From contig CAJGCL010000004.1 in assembly GCA_904501675.1 (NCBI GenBank), forward strand, positions 1 to 32,926: 32,926 nucleotides of DNA. Reading direction: 5' to 3'. Position 1 is the stretch's first letter, and each line of letters starts with the position of its first letter. This DNA comes from Clostridiaceae bacterium (lineage in GTDB: Bacteria > Bacillota > Clostridia > Oscillospirales > Acutalibacteraceae). Shown piece after piece: positions 7,630 through 14,485 of this stretch. The position numbers were made by a program, and so were the translations under genes. A model generated the notes under the pieces. That model did no database searches. It was given only the letters and a program-made list of their open reading frames with translations, and had not been told where the DNA came from.

Positions 7630-7640
7630 TTTATGAAAAG
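7617..7640 (+). promoter_or_regulatory. Hairpin touching the spoIIP ribosome binding site
   Basis: CTTTTCATAA (7617-7626) and TTATGAAAAG (7631-7640) form a perfect 10-bp stem with a TCTT loop. Its 3' arm runs into the Shine-Dalgarno AAGGGGTG (7638-7645). There is no U tract after it, so it is not a terminator for gpr; it could limit spoIIP translation on read-through RNA from gpr. Confidence 0.55.
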
Positions 7641-7650
7641 GGGTGATGCA

Positions 7651-8736
7651 ATGAAAAATAGTTTTTTGAAATCGTTTTTCTGTATCGCTCTATGTGTATC
7701 TTTTGTTGTGTTGACCCTTACAAACGGTGATAAAATCGGAAAACTGACGAGAGATACAATTTCTGATATGAGTTCATTTTATGAACAGAATCCCAAATCA
7801 AAGCCGTTTTTTGAAAAAAACTCAAAATGCGATGTGTACCAGGTTACAGGCTATGCAGGCGGCAGTTATGTTGGCGCTTTTTCGGGTAATGTTCCGACTG
7901 ATATTGAATCCTTGAAGGTACAGGCTGAAAAGCTCTTTAAAAACTATACTAAAGCAGGAAATATAAAAGAGGTTCAGATGGGCGCAACAAGTAAAACACT
8001 TGTTTGCGGTGTTGTTAAGGTGGATAATAAAACAAGTGAAAAAATAAATCTTAAATCTATTCTTAATGAAAAACCTGATTGCAAAGAGGTTGATGAGAAT
8101 GAGCCTTCTGTCCTTATTTACCATACCCATACAACCGAAGGGTATGAAATGCTTGATTTAGGTTGGTATGCCAAAGAATATAATTCCCGTACAAAGGATA
8201 AAGCTAAGAATATGGTCAGGGTAGGCGACGCACTGACAGCAGTTCTTGAAAAGGCGGGCTACAAGGTTATTCACGACAGAAATATTTATGACGAATCATA
8301 TAACGGAGCATATTCGCGCTCCCGTGTTACAGTTGAAAAATATCTCAAAAAATATCCGTCGATACAAATTACACTTGATGTGCATCGTGATGCTATTGAA
8401 TATTCTGACGGTACGCGTTGCAAGCCTACTGCAGAAATAAATGGCAAAAAGGCGGCGCAGGTAATGATAATTTCAGGTTGCGAAGGGGAAGGTGTTGAAA
8501 ATTTTCCACAATGGAAGAAAAACCTCGTGTTTGCAACGCATTTACAAAGTTGTGCAGAAGAAAGCTATAGTGGCTTGATGCGCCCTGTTTTCTTTTGCAA
8601 CAGGAAATATAATATGGATGTTACACCCTGTTCTCTTCTTCTCGAATTCGGCACAGATGCCAATACTCTGGAAGAGGCAGTTTATTCCGCAGAACTTATT
8701 GGTAACTCTCTAGTAGATATGCTTAATGATTTATAG
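7651..8736 (+). CDS. spoIIP: Stage II sporulation protein P
   Basis: This 361-residue peptidoglycan hydrolase acts with SpoIID and SpoIIM to thin septal peptidoglycan and drive forespore engulfment. Residues 1-25 form an N-terminal membrane anchor (NSFLKSFFCIALCVSFVV). The catalytic domain starts around residue 150 with VLIYHTHTTEGYEM, which holds His158/His160/Glu163, continues with LDVHRDA (His245, Asp247) and ends with LLLEFGTDANTLEEA, whose glutamate completes the zinc amidase/endopeptidase site. ATG 7651 was chosen over ATG 7633 because AAGGGGTG (7638-7645) lies 5 bases upstream and would be inside the longer version. It follows gpr in the order conserved among endospore formers. The upstream gap holds a hairpin and a sigma-E-like promoter. 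Confidence 0.95.
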   Translation: MKNSFLKSFFCIALCVSFVVLTLTNGDKIGKLTRDTISDMSSFYEQNPKSKPFFEKNSKCDVYQVTGYAGGSYVGAFSGNVPTDIESLKVQAEKLFKNYTKAGNIKEVQMGATSKTLVCGVVKVDNKTSEKINLKSILNEKPDCKEVDENEPSVLIYHTHTTEGYEMLDLGWYAKEYNSRTKDKAKNMVRVGDALTAVLEKAGYKVIHDRNIYDESYNGAYSRSRVTVEKYLKKYPSIQITLDVHRDAIEYSDGTRCKPTAEINGKKAAQVMIISGCEGEGVENFPQWKKNLVFATHLQSCAEESYSGLMRPVFFCNRKYNMDVTPCSLLLEFGTDANTLEEAVYSAELIGNSLVDMLNDL

Positions 8737-8746
8737 AGGATTTATT

Positions 8747-8923
8747 ATGGAATTTGAAAAAATATTTAATGCTTATTCTGTTTTCGCGGTGATTGTTTTA
8801 TTGCTTATCACCGCTCTTTGTGTTGTTTTTATAATAATTAACAAGGCGGATGCCAATCTTGGTGCTGTTGCAGGATATATCTCATTGGAAAATTGCACAC
8901 AAATAGTACAGTACTATTGTTAA
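8747..8923 (+). CDS. 58-residue single-span membrane protein
   Basis: This short frame starts at ATG 8747 behind AGAGGA (8735-8740, spacing 6); the in-frame ATG at 8726 overlaps spoIIP and lacks a ribosome binding site. The product begins MEFEKIFNAYSVF, has one strong transmembrane segment (AVIVLLLITALCVVFIIIN, about residues 14-32), and a short polar tail containing GAVAGYISLENC and ending in Cys. It begins 10 bases after the spoIIP stop and must share its transcript, so a sporulation role is a reasonable inference. I do not recognise the family. The good ribosome binding site and clear membrane span support a real gene despite the size. A promoter for pgi follows it. Confidence 0.6.
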   Translation: MEFEKIFNAYSVFAVIVLLLITALCVVFIIINKADANLGAVAGYISLENCTQIVQYYC

Positions 8924-8968
8924 AATGTGAAAAAAACGCGAGTTTTTTGTAAATGTGCAAAAATTCTA

Positions 8969-8997
8969 TTGAAATAATAGTTGCTTTATTGTAAAAT
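8969..8997 (+). promoter_or_regulatory. Sigma-A promoter of pgi
   Basis: TTGAAA (8969-8974) and TAAAAT (8992-8997) are spaced exactly 17 bases. Transcription would start near 9004, leaving a leader of about 55 bases. Confidence 0.7.
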
Positions 8998-8998
8998 A

Positions 8999-9025
8999 TT
9001 AGCAAAGAATACTATGTTTTGCTAA
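8999..9025. promoter_or_regulatory. Inverted repeat over the pgi transcription start
   Basis: TTAGCAAA (8999-9006) and TTTGCTAA (9018-9025) are perfect complements with an 11-base spacer, directly after the -10. A position over +1 fits a repressor operator; a small 5' leader hairpin is the alternative. Confidence 0.45.
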
Positions 9026-9060
9026 CGTAGCATTTTTAGACCTCATAGGAGAGATGAAAC

Positions 9061-10389
9061 ATGTCCGTTAAACTTAATACACGCTATCTTGAGGGGTTTG
9101 TTAACGATAACGATATAAAAGCAATTGCCCCCGAGGTAGATGCCGCAGTTGAACTTCTTAATTCCCGTACAGGTGCAGGGAACGACTTTTTAGGTTGGCT
9201 TGATTTACCTGTGAATTATGATAAAGAAGAGTTTGCAAGAATCAAAAAGGCGGCGCAAAAAATCCGTAACGACAGCGATGTGCTCGTTGTTATAGGAATC
9301 GGTGGCTCATACTTAGGTGCAAGAGCTGCTATTGAGTTTTGTAAATCACAAAACCGCAACCTTACAGAAAAACCTCAGATTATTTTTGCAGGTAATACTC
9401 TTTCTTCTGCTTCTCTTGCAGAGGCTGTGAAGCTTTGCGAAGGCAAGGATTTCTCAGTGAATGTTATTTCAAAATCTGGAACTACTACGGAGCCTACAAT
9501 AGCATTCAGAATTTTCAAAGAGCTTCTTGAAAACAAATACGGCAAAGAAGAAGCATCAAAAAGAATTTATTCTACTACAGATAAAGCAAGAGGTACTCTC
9601 AAAGAACTTTCAGACAGAGAGGGTTATGAAACCTTTGTTATACCTGATGATGTAGGTGGCAGATATTCAGTTCTTACCGCAGTTGGTCTTCTTCCAATTG
9701 CAGTTGCAGGAATTGATATTGATAAAATGATGCAAGGCGCGGCAGATGCTCGTGAAGCTTTCTCTGCAGGCGATGTGAACACTAATGATTGCTACAAATA
9801 TGCAGCAATGAGAAATATTCTCTATCGTAAAGGTAAGGCAGTTGAAATGATGATTTCATACGAGCCTGATTATACAATGATGAACGAATGGTTCAAACAG
9901 CTTTACGGTGAAAGTGAAGGCAAATGTGGAAAGGGTCTTTTCCCTTCATCTGCAGTTTTCTCAACAGACCTTCATTCTCTTGGTCAGTACGTTCAAGATG
10001 GTGAAAGGTTAATGTTTGAAACAGTTGTTATGTTTAACAAACCTAAGAATGAACTTATTATAGGTTTCGATGAAGAAAATGGCGATGGCTTCAATTTTGT
10101 TGCAGGTCAGTCTGTAGACTATGTTAACAAAAAAGCTTTCCTTGGTACAGTGCTTGCTCATACCGATGGCGGTGTTCCCAATATGGTTCTTGAAATGGAC
10201 GAGATGAATGAATACGAATTTGGTTATCTTGTTTATTTCCTTGAAAAGGCGTGCGCAGTTTCAGGCTATGTTCTGGGAATCAATCCATTTGACCAGCCAG
10301 GTGTAGAAAGCTACAAAAAGAATATGTTTGCTCTTTTAGGCAAACCCGGCTACGAAGAGCATAAAAAGGCTCTCGAAGCAAGAGTTTAA
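9061..10389 (+). CDS. pgi: Glucose-6-phosphate isomerase
   Basis: This 442-residue protein is the compact bacterial form of phosphoglucose isomerase, converting glucose 6-phosphate and fructose 6-phosphate in the cytosol. Two SIS sugar-phosphate-binding domains are visible. The first carries VVIGIGGSYLGARAAIEF (about residues 78-95). The second carries VISKSGTTTEP, followed by the PGI signature area PDDVGGRYSVLTAVGLLP. FKQLYGESEGK holds the catalytic Glu region, and NPFDQPGVESYKKNM is the C-terminal signature with the conserved lysine. AGGAGA (9046-9051) lies 9 bases before ATG. It has its own promoter with an overlapping palindrome and is followed by a small P-loop gene about 70 bases downstream, with no terminator between them. 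Confidence 0.97.
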   Translation: MSVKLNTRYLEGFVNDNDIKAIAPEVDAAVELLNSRTGAGNDFLGWLDLPVNYDKEEFARIKKAAQKIRNDSDVLVVIGIGGSYLGARAAIEFCKSQNRNLTEKPQIIFAGNTLSSASLAEAVKLCEGKDFSVNVISKSGTTTEPTIAFRIFKELLENKYGKEEASKRIYSTTDKARGTLKELSDREGYETFVIPDDVGGRYSVLTAVGLLPIAVAGIDIDKMMQGAADAREAFSAGDVNTNDCYKYAAMRNILYRKGKAVEMMISYEPDYTMMNEWFKQLYGESEGKCGKGLFPSSAVFSTDLHSLGQYVQDGERLMFETVVMFNKPKNELIIGFDEENGDGFNFVAGQSVDYVNKKAFLGTVLAHTDGGVPNMVLEMDEMNEYEFGYLVYFLEKACAVSGYVLGINPFDQPGVESYKKNMFALLGKPGYEEHKKALEARV

Positions 10390-10458
10390 AATCAGAAATC
10401 ACGCTGTATGGTGGATTATTCACTATAAGGCGAGAAATAATCGACGGAGGTAATTACT

Positions 10459-10875
10459 ATGATTTCACTTATTATCGGCAACAAGGGTTCCGGCAAAACA
10501 AAAAAACTTATCGCTCTCATTAACGATGCGGTTGCAAAGTCAGACGGAACAGTAGTATGTATAGAGAAGTCCCCATTACTTACTTACGAGGTAACTCATA
10601 AAGCAAGACTTATCGAAACAGAAAGATTCGGCATCGAAGGTTGCGACGCTTTCTATGGTATGGTTTGCGGCGTTATCGCTCAGGACCACGACCTTACAGA
10701 AATATTTGTTGATGCAACATTTAAAATTGTCGGCAGAGATTATGATGAATTTGCAAAGCTTATCAACAAGCTTAGCAAGGTATCTGAAGATGCAGGTGTT
10801 GATTTCGTATTTACTGTTTCTGAAGATAAAGAAAATCTTCCTGATGCACTTTTCGAGAATGTACAGGTTATCTGA
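10459..10875 (+). CDS. Small P-loop ATPase-like protein, thymidine-kinase-like core
   Basis: This 138-residue protein begins MISLIIGNKGSGKTKKLI, a Walker A loop (GNKGSGKT, residues 7-14) straight after the first strand. A hydrophobic strand ending in an acidic residue, TEIFVDATFKI (about residue 80), fits Walker B, and GVDFVFTVSEDKENLPDALFE follows near the C terminus. Order and spacing recall the core of type II thymidine kinase (P loop, IDEAQF strand, VIVAGLDxDF strand), but the zinc-binding lasso domain is absent, so deoxynucleoside kinase activity is not claimed. No other domain, signal peptide or membrane segment is seen. GGAGG (10446-10450) sets the start. It is probably co-transcribed with pgi and is closed by a strong terminator. 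Function unknown. Confidence 0.8.
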   Translation: MISLIIGNKGSGKTKKLIALINDAVAKSDGTVVCIEKSPLLTYEVTHKARLIETERFGIEGCDAFYGMVCGVIAQDHDLTEIFVDATFKIVGRDYDEFAKLINKLSKVSEDAGVDFVFTVSEDKENLPDALFENVQVI

Positions 10876-10889
10876 TTGAATTTGCTTAT

Positions 10890-10926
10890 AACTCTCAAGT
10901 AACAATAGTTGCTTGAGAGTTTTTTC
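10890..10926 (+). terminator. Rho-independent terminator after the P-loop gene
   Basis: AACTCTCAAGTAAC (10890-10903) pairs with GTTGCTTGAGAGTT (10908-10921), one wobble, loop AATA, followed by a T run to 10925. Confidence 0.92.
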
Positions 10927-10949
10927 TTCAAAAATCTTTTGTTTAGTTA

Positions 10950-10978
10950 TTGACAAAAACGGATTTAGATAATATAAT
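10950..10978 (+). promoter_or_regulatory. Perfect consensus sigma-A promoter for the DUF177-rpmF operon
   Basis: TTGACA (10950-10955) and TATAAT (10973-10978) are exactly 17 bases apart, the full consensus. This predicts strong constitutive expression of DUF177, L32 and possibly the genes beyond. Confidence 0.88.
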
Positions 10979-11005
10979 ACTTGGGTATGTTGAGAGGTAA
11001 TGTGT

Positions 11006-11512
11006 ATGATTATCGAACTTGAATCTATTTTTAATACGGAAGGGTTAAAACAATCCTTTGATTATGAACTTGATTTGTCATCAATTCAGGTTTCGGGTTT
11101 TTCACCGCTTCAAAAACCTGTTAAGGTTAGTGGTTGTATTGAAAATAAAGCTGGTATCGTTAGTCTTACCGGTAATGCTCAGCTTATATATGAGGCGCCT
11201 TGCGATCGTTGTGCAACGGAAGTTAGTAAGGAATATAACTATCCGTTAGAGCATACTTTAGTTGTAACTCTTGAAAGTGGCGAAAATGACGCTTTTCTTG
11301 AGGTTCCTAATATGCGCCTTAATCTTGATGAGCTTGTTGAAGAAGATGTCAATCTCGCTCTTCCTTCAAAATACCTTTGCGACGAAGATTGTAAGGGCTT
11401 GTGCATGAAATGCGGCAAGAACCTTAATAACGGCCAATGTGATTGCAAAAAAGATGTTGATCCAAGGTTGGCAGCTCTTTTGGATTTATTGGACGAAGAA
11501 GAAAGTAATTAA
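11006..11512 (+). CDS. DUF177/YceD family protein (23S rRNA accumulation)
   Basis: This 168-residue protein belongs to the YceD/DUF177 family, which is almost always encoded directly before rpmF and is linked in bacteria and plants to 23S rRNA processing or accumulation. Family features seen are a beta-rich N-terminal half with KVSGCIENKAGIVSLTG, the central CDRCATEV pair (CxxC), RLNLDELVEEDVNLALP, and the C-terminal cysteine cluster CDEDCKGLCMKCGKNL plus CDC. Clustered cysteines suggest a bound metal. ATG 11006 is preferred over ATG 11000 because GAGAGG (10992-10997) would be only 2 bases from the latter. It heads an operon with a perfect promoter and is followed by L32 after 33 bases. The DUF177-rpmF link is preserved, but plsX, often next, is replaced by a DUF512 gene. 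Confidence 0.9.
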   Translation: MIIELESIFNTEGLKQSFDYELDLSSIQVSGFSPLQKPVKVSGCIENKAGIVSLTGNAQLIYEAPCDRCATEVSKEYNYPLEHTLVVTLESGENDAFLEVPNMRLNLDELVEEDVNLALPSKYLCDEDCKGLCMKCGKNLNNGQCDCKKDVDPRLAALLDLLDEEESN

Positions 11513-11545
11513 TAATTAAACAAAATATACAGGAGGTTTCTACTC

Positions 11546-11725
11546 ATGGCAGTACCAAAGAGAAGAGTTTCTAAAGCAAGAAGAGATAAAAGACGTTCAA
11601 ACGTATGGAAAATGGACGCAGTTGCACTCGTAAAGTGCCCAAACTGTGGTGAATTCAAGAGACCACACAGACTTTGCACAGCATGCGGTTACTACAACGG
11701 CAAGCAGGTTATCGCTGTAGACTAA
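11546..11725 (+). CDS. rpmF: 50S ribosomal protein L32
   Basis: This 59-residue protein has the full length of bacterial L32. It begins MAVPKRRVSKARRDKRRSN, the basic rRNA-binding N terminus, and carries a zinc ribbon with CPNCGEF and CTACGYY (four cysteines, CxxC...CxxC), so this is the zinc-containing version rather than the cysteine-free paralogue. A strong AGGAGG (11531-11536) lies 9 bases before ATG. It is co-transcribed with the DUF177 gene and is followed by a GC-rich hairpin that should reduce but perhaps not abolish transcription into the next gene. Confidence 0.97.
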   Translation: MAVPKRRVSKARRDKRRSNVWKMDAVALVKCPNCGEFKRPHRLCTACGYYNGKQVIAVD

Positions 11726-11753
11726 TCTGTAATAGTTTGTACTCGTGTTTTTA

Positions 11754-11781
11754 AGGGCGGTGAGAGGTTTCTCCCCGCCCT
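11754..11781 (+). terminator. GC-rich hairpin after rpmF (terminator or attenuator)
   Basis: AGGGCGG (11754-11760) pairs with CCGCCCT (11775-11781), with AGAG/TCTC extending the stem inside. The downstream sequence ATTAGTGCTTTAT has only a broken T tract, so partial termination between highly expressed rpmF and the DUF512-der genes is likely. Confidence 0.6.
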
Positions 11782-11820
11782 ATTAGTGCTTTATATAAGA
11801 ATTGTGAAAGGAGTGGTAGT

Positions 11821-13131
11821 GTGCCTGTTAAAATACATAGTGTTTTGCCTGATTCATATGGCAAAAAAGCAGGAATAGAAAATGGTGATGAACTTATCTC
11901 AATTAACGGAACCGAGATTTTTGATGTGCTTGACTACCGCTTCTGTATACAATCCAAAAAACTGAGCTTGAAGCTTAAACGCAATGGCGAAGAGTTTGAG
12001 GTGAACATCCGTAAAAGCGACGAATTTGCAGATATAGGTTTGGAATTTGAAACCTATCTTATGGACAAGCAACATTCCTGTAAAAACAAGTGTATTTTCT
12101 GTTTCGTTGACCAGATGCCAAAAGGTATGCGTGATACTTTGTATTTTAAGGATGATGATTCACGTCTGAGTTTCCTTTTTGGTAACTACATTACTCTTAC
12201 AGGTCTTTGCGAGAGAGAAGCTCAGCGCATAATTGATATGCACATTTCTCCTGTTAATATATCTGTTCACACAATGAATCCTCAGCTTCGTGTTGAAATG
12301 ATGAAAAACCGCTTTGCAGGAGATGTTCTTAAAAATCTTAATCGCTTTGCGGAAAATAATATCGAAATGAACACTCAGCTTGTTCTGTGTCCGGGCATTA
12401 ACGACGGAGACGAGCTTCGTTTTTCTCTTTCCGAGCTTGCAAAGCTTTATCCTGCAGTTAAAAGTATTGCAGCAGTCCCTGTTGGTCTTACCAAATACAG
12501 AGACGGACTGTATCCTCTGCGAACATATACAAAGGAAGAGGCAAGTCAGGTTATTGACATAATTGATGAGTTTAACGCTCATTTTTCATTCTTTAACAAT
12601 GGCGAAATTCTTGCTTTCGCTTCCGATGAGTTTTATCTGCTTGCAGAGCGTGATTTACCATCTGCAGATTATTATGGTGAGTTTGCTCAGTTGGATAATG
12701 GTGTAGGTGTGTGCGCTCTTCTTAAAGATGAGTTTTTGTGCGCGCTTGAAAATGAGGAGAAAAGAGCTGTTGACCGTAAGGTTACAATTGCGACAGGCTG
12801 TGCTGCCTACGACTTGCTTTGTGAGTTGTCTCAAGCAGCAATGGAGAAATTCACAGGATTAACAGTTAATGTAGTTAAAGTGAAAAATAACTTTTTCGGT
12901 GAAACAGTTACTGTTGCAGGACTTTTAACAGGAATTGATTTAAAAGAACAACTTAAAAATAAAGATTTTGGTGATGTTCTTCTTATTCCTGCGGTTTCTT
13001 TAAGAAACGAAAGGGACAAATTCCTTGATGATGTTACAATTGAAGAGATTTCAGAATATCTTGGAATAAATGTGGTGCCCGTAGAGAATGATGGGCAAAG
13101 ACTTTTAGATGAATTTTTAGGAGGTGTCTGA
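11821..13131 (+). CDS. DUF512 family protein: PDZ domain plus radical SAM enzyme
   Basis: This 436-residue protein starts with a PDZ-like domain (about residues 1-65; VLPDSYGKKAGIENGDELISING). A radical SAM cluster-binding motif follows, CKNKCIFC with Cys87/Cys91/Cys94 (CxxxCxxC), then the DUF512 domain with TLYFKDDDSRLSFLFGNY and SVHTMNP. The C-terminal part includes VTIATGCAAYDLL and NNFFGETVTVAGLLTG. The family is conserved in clostridia and cyanobacteria, with predicted 4Fe-4S and S-adenosylmethionine chemistry but no known substrate that I can name. GTG 11821 is supported by AAAGGAG (11807-11813) at spacing 7. It ends one base before the der start codon, so the two are translationally linked; pairing with der is common in clostridia and hints at a role in ribosome or RNA maturation. 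Confidence 0.9.
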   Translation: MPVKIHSVLPDSYGKKAGIENGDELISINGTEIFDVLDYRFCIQSKKLSLKLKRNGEEFEVNIRKSDEFADIGLEFETYLMDKQHSCKNKCIFCFVDQMPKGMRDTLYFKDDDSRLSFLFGNYITLTGLCEREAQRIIDMHISPVNISVHTMNPQLRVEMMKNRFAGDVLKNLNRFAENNIEMNTQLVLCPGINDGDELRFSLSELAKLYPAVKSIAAVPVGLTKYRDGLYPLRTYTKEEASQVIDIIDEFNAHFSFFNNGEILAFASDEFYLLAERDLPSADYYGEFAQLDNGVGVCALLKDEFLCALENEEKRAVDRKVTIATGCAAYDLLCELSQAAMEKFTGLTVNVVKVKNNFFGETVTVAGLLTGIDLKEQLKNKDFGDVLLIPAVSLRNERDKFLDDVTIEEISEYLGINVVPVENDGQRLLDEFLGGV

Positions 13132-13132
13132 T

Positions 13133-14470
13133 ATGCCGAAGCCGGTAGTTGCCATAGTTGGCAGACCCAACGTAGGTAAATCAACTCTTTTCAATAAATT
13201 AACAGGCACAAGGCTTGCTATTGTTGATAATACACCCGGTGTTACAAGAGATCGCCTTTTTGGTGATTGTGAGTGGCTTGGTCACGAAATGCTTCTTGTT
13301 GATACAGGTGGTATTGAGCCTTACTCTAACGATATTATACTTTCTCAGATGAGACGTCAGGCCCAGCTTGCTATTGACAGCGCAAACGTTATCATTCTCG
13401 TTGCAGATGTTCGTTGCGGTGTTGTTGCTACAGACGAAGAGGTTGCAACAATGCTTCAGAAGAGCGGTAAGCCTGTAATCCTTGCAGTAAACAAGTGTGA
13501 TGGCTTAGGTGCACCACCACCTGAGTTTTATGAATTTTATAACTTGGGTCTTGGTGACCCTGTTGCGGTATCTTCAGTTCATGGTCACGGAACTGGCGAT
13601 CTTCTTGATGAGGTTATAAAGCACCTTCCGGAAGAGTATCTTGTTGAAAATAAAGATGAGGATGACTATATTAAGGTTGCCGTTATTGGTAAGCCTAACG
13701 TTGGTAAATCATCTCTTGTAAATAAAATTATTGGTGAAGAAAGAATGATTGTTTCCAATATTGCGGGAACAACACGTGATGCTACCGATAGCTTTATTGA
13801 AAACGAGCACGGTAAATTTATGTTTATTGATACTGCAGGTCTTCGCCGTAAATCAAAGGTTGAAGATGCAGTTGAAAAATACAGTGTTTTAAGAACTGAT
13901 ATGGCAGTTGAAAGAGCTAATGTCTGTGTTATTATGATAGATGCTCTTGAAGGCTTTACCGAACAGGATAGCAAAGTTGCAGGTAGAGCACTTGAACAGG
14001 GTAAGGGTTGTATTATTGTTGTCAATAAGTGGGATGCATATGAAAAAGACGGCAAAACAATGGACTCCTATCGCAAGCAGCTTATGAAAGATTTTTCTTT
14101 CATGTCCTTTGCTCCAATTATTTTCATATCTGCCAAAACAGGTCAGAGAGTGGACAGGCTTTTTGAGCTTATTAAGTTTGTTGATTCTCAGAATGCTATG
14201 AGAATTAAAACAGGTCAGCTTAACGAAATTCTTGCTGCGGCAACTCTTCGCGTTCAGCCGCCAACGGATAAGGGTAAGCGCCTTAAGATTTTCTATATGA
14301 CTCAGGCGTCTACAAGACCGCCAACATTTGTGTGCTTCGTTAACTCTGCAGAACTTTTCCATTACAGTTACCAGAGATATATTGAAAACCAGATTCGTGA
14401 AGTTTATGGCCTTGAAGGTACACCGGTTCGCTTTGTAATACGTGAGAGAGACGAAAAAAGCAAGCACTAA
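13133..14470 (+). CDS. der: Ribosome biogenesis GTPase Der (EngA)
   Basis: This 445-residue protein has the unique double-GTPase layout of Der, needed for 50S subunit assembly. The first G domain opens PVVAIVGRPNVGKSTLFN and has DTPGVTRD-type G2/G3 elements (LVDTGG) and NKCD as G4. After an acidic linker (VENKDEDDY) the second G domain carries VIGKPNVGKSSLVN, FIDTAGLRRKSKVED and NKWD. A KH-like RNA-binding domain ends the protein (STRPPTFVCFVN, GTPVRFVIRERDEKS). ATG 13133 was chosen over GTG 13124 because AGGAGG (13119-13124) lies 8 bases before it; this leaves 1 base after the DUF512 stop. It lies upstream of an LCP gene with no terminator between. Confidence 0.97.
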   Translation: MPKPVVAIVGRPNVGKSTLFNKLTGTRLAIVDNTPGVTRDRLFGDCEWLGHEMLLVDTGGIEPYSNDIILSQMRRQAQLAIDSANVIILVADVRCGVVATDEEVATMLQKSGKPVILAVNKCDGLGAPPPEFYEFYNLGLGDPVAVSSVHGHGTGDLLDEVIKHLPEEYLVENKDEDDYIKVAVIGKPNVGKSSLVNKIIGEERMIVSNIAGTTRDATDSFIENEHGKFMFIDTAGLRRKSKVEDAVEKYSVLRTDMAVERANVCVIMIDALEGFTEQDSKVAGRALEQGKGCIIVVNKWDAYEKDGKTMDSYRKQLMKDFSFMSFAPIIFISAKTGQRVDRLFELIKFVDSQNAMRIKTGQLNEILAAATLRVQPPTDKGKRLKIFYMTQASTRPPTFVCFVNSAELFHYSYQRYIENQIREVYGLEGTPVRFVIRERDEKSKH

Positions 14471-14485
14471 GAAAGGATTTTCTTA

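Noticed and set aside
10414..10442. Inverted repeat GATTATT/AATAATC between pgi and the P-loop gene
   Set aside because: Short AT-rich arms with a 15-base loop and no T tract; likely by chance.
12160..12582. Antisense reading frame of 140 codons inside the DUF512 gene
   Set aside because: It lies wholly opposite a clear gene, has no ribosome binding site and no recognisable motif; shadow frame.
13889..14467. Antisense reading frame of 192 codons inside der
   Set aside because: Opposite the conserved second G domain and KH domain of der; no independent signals.
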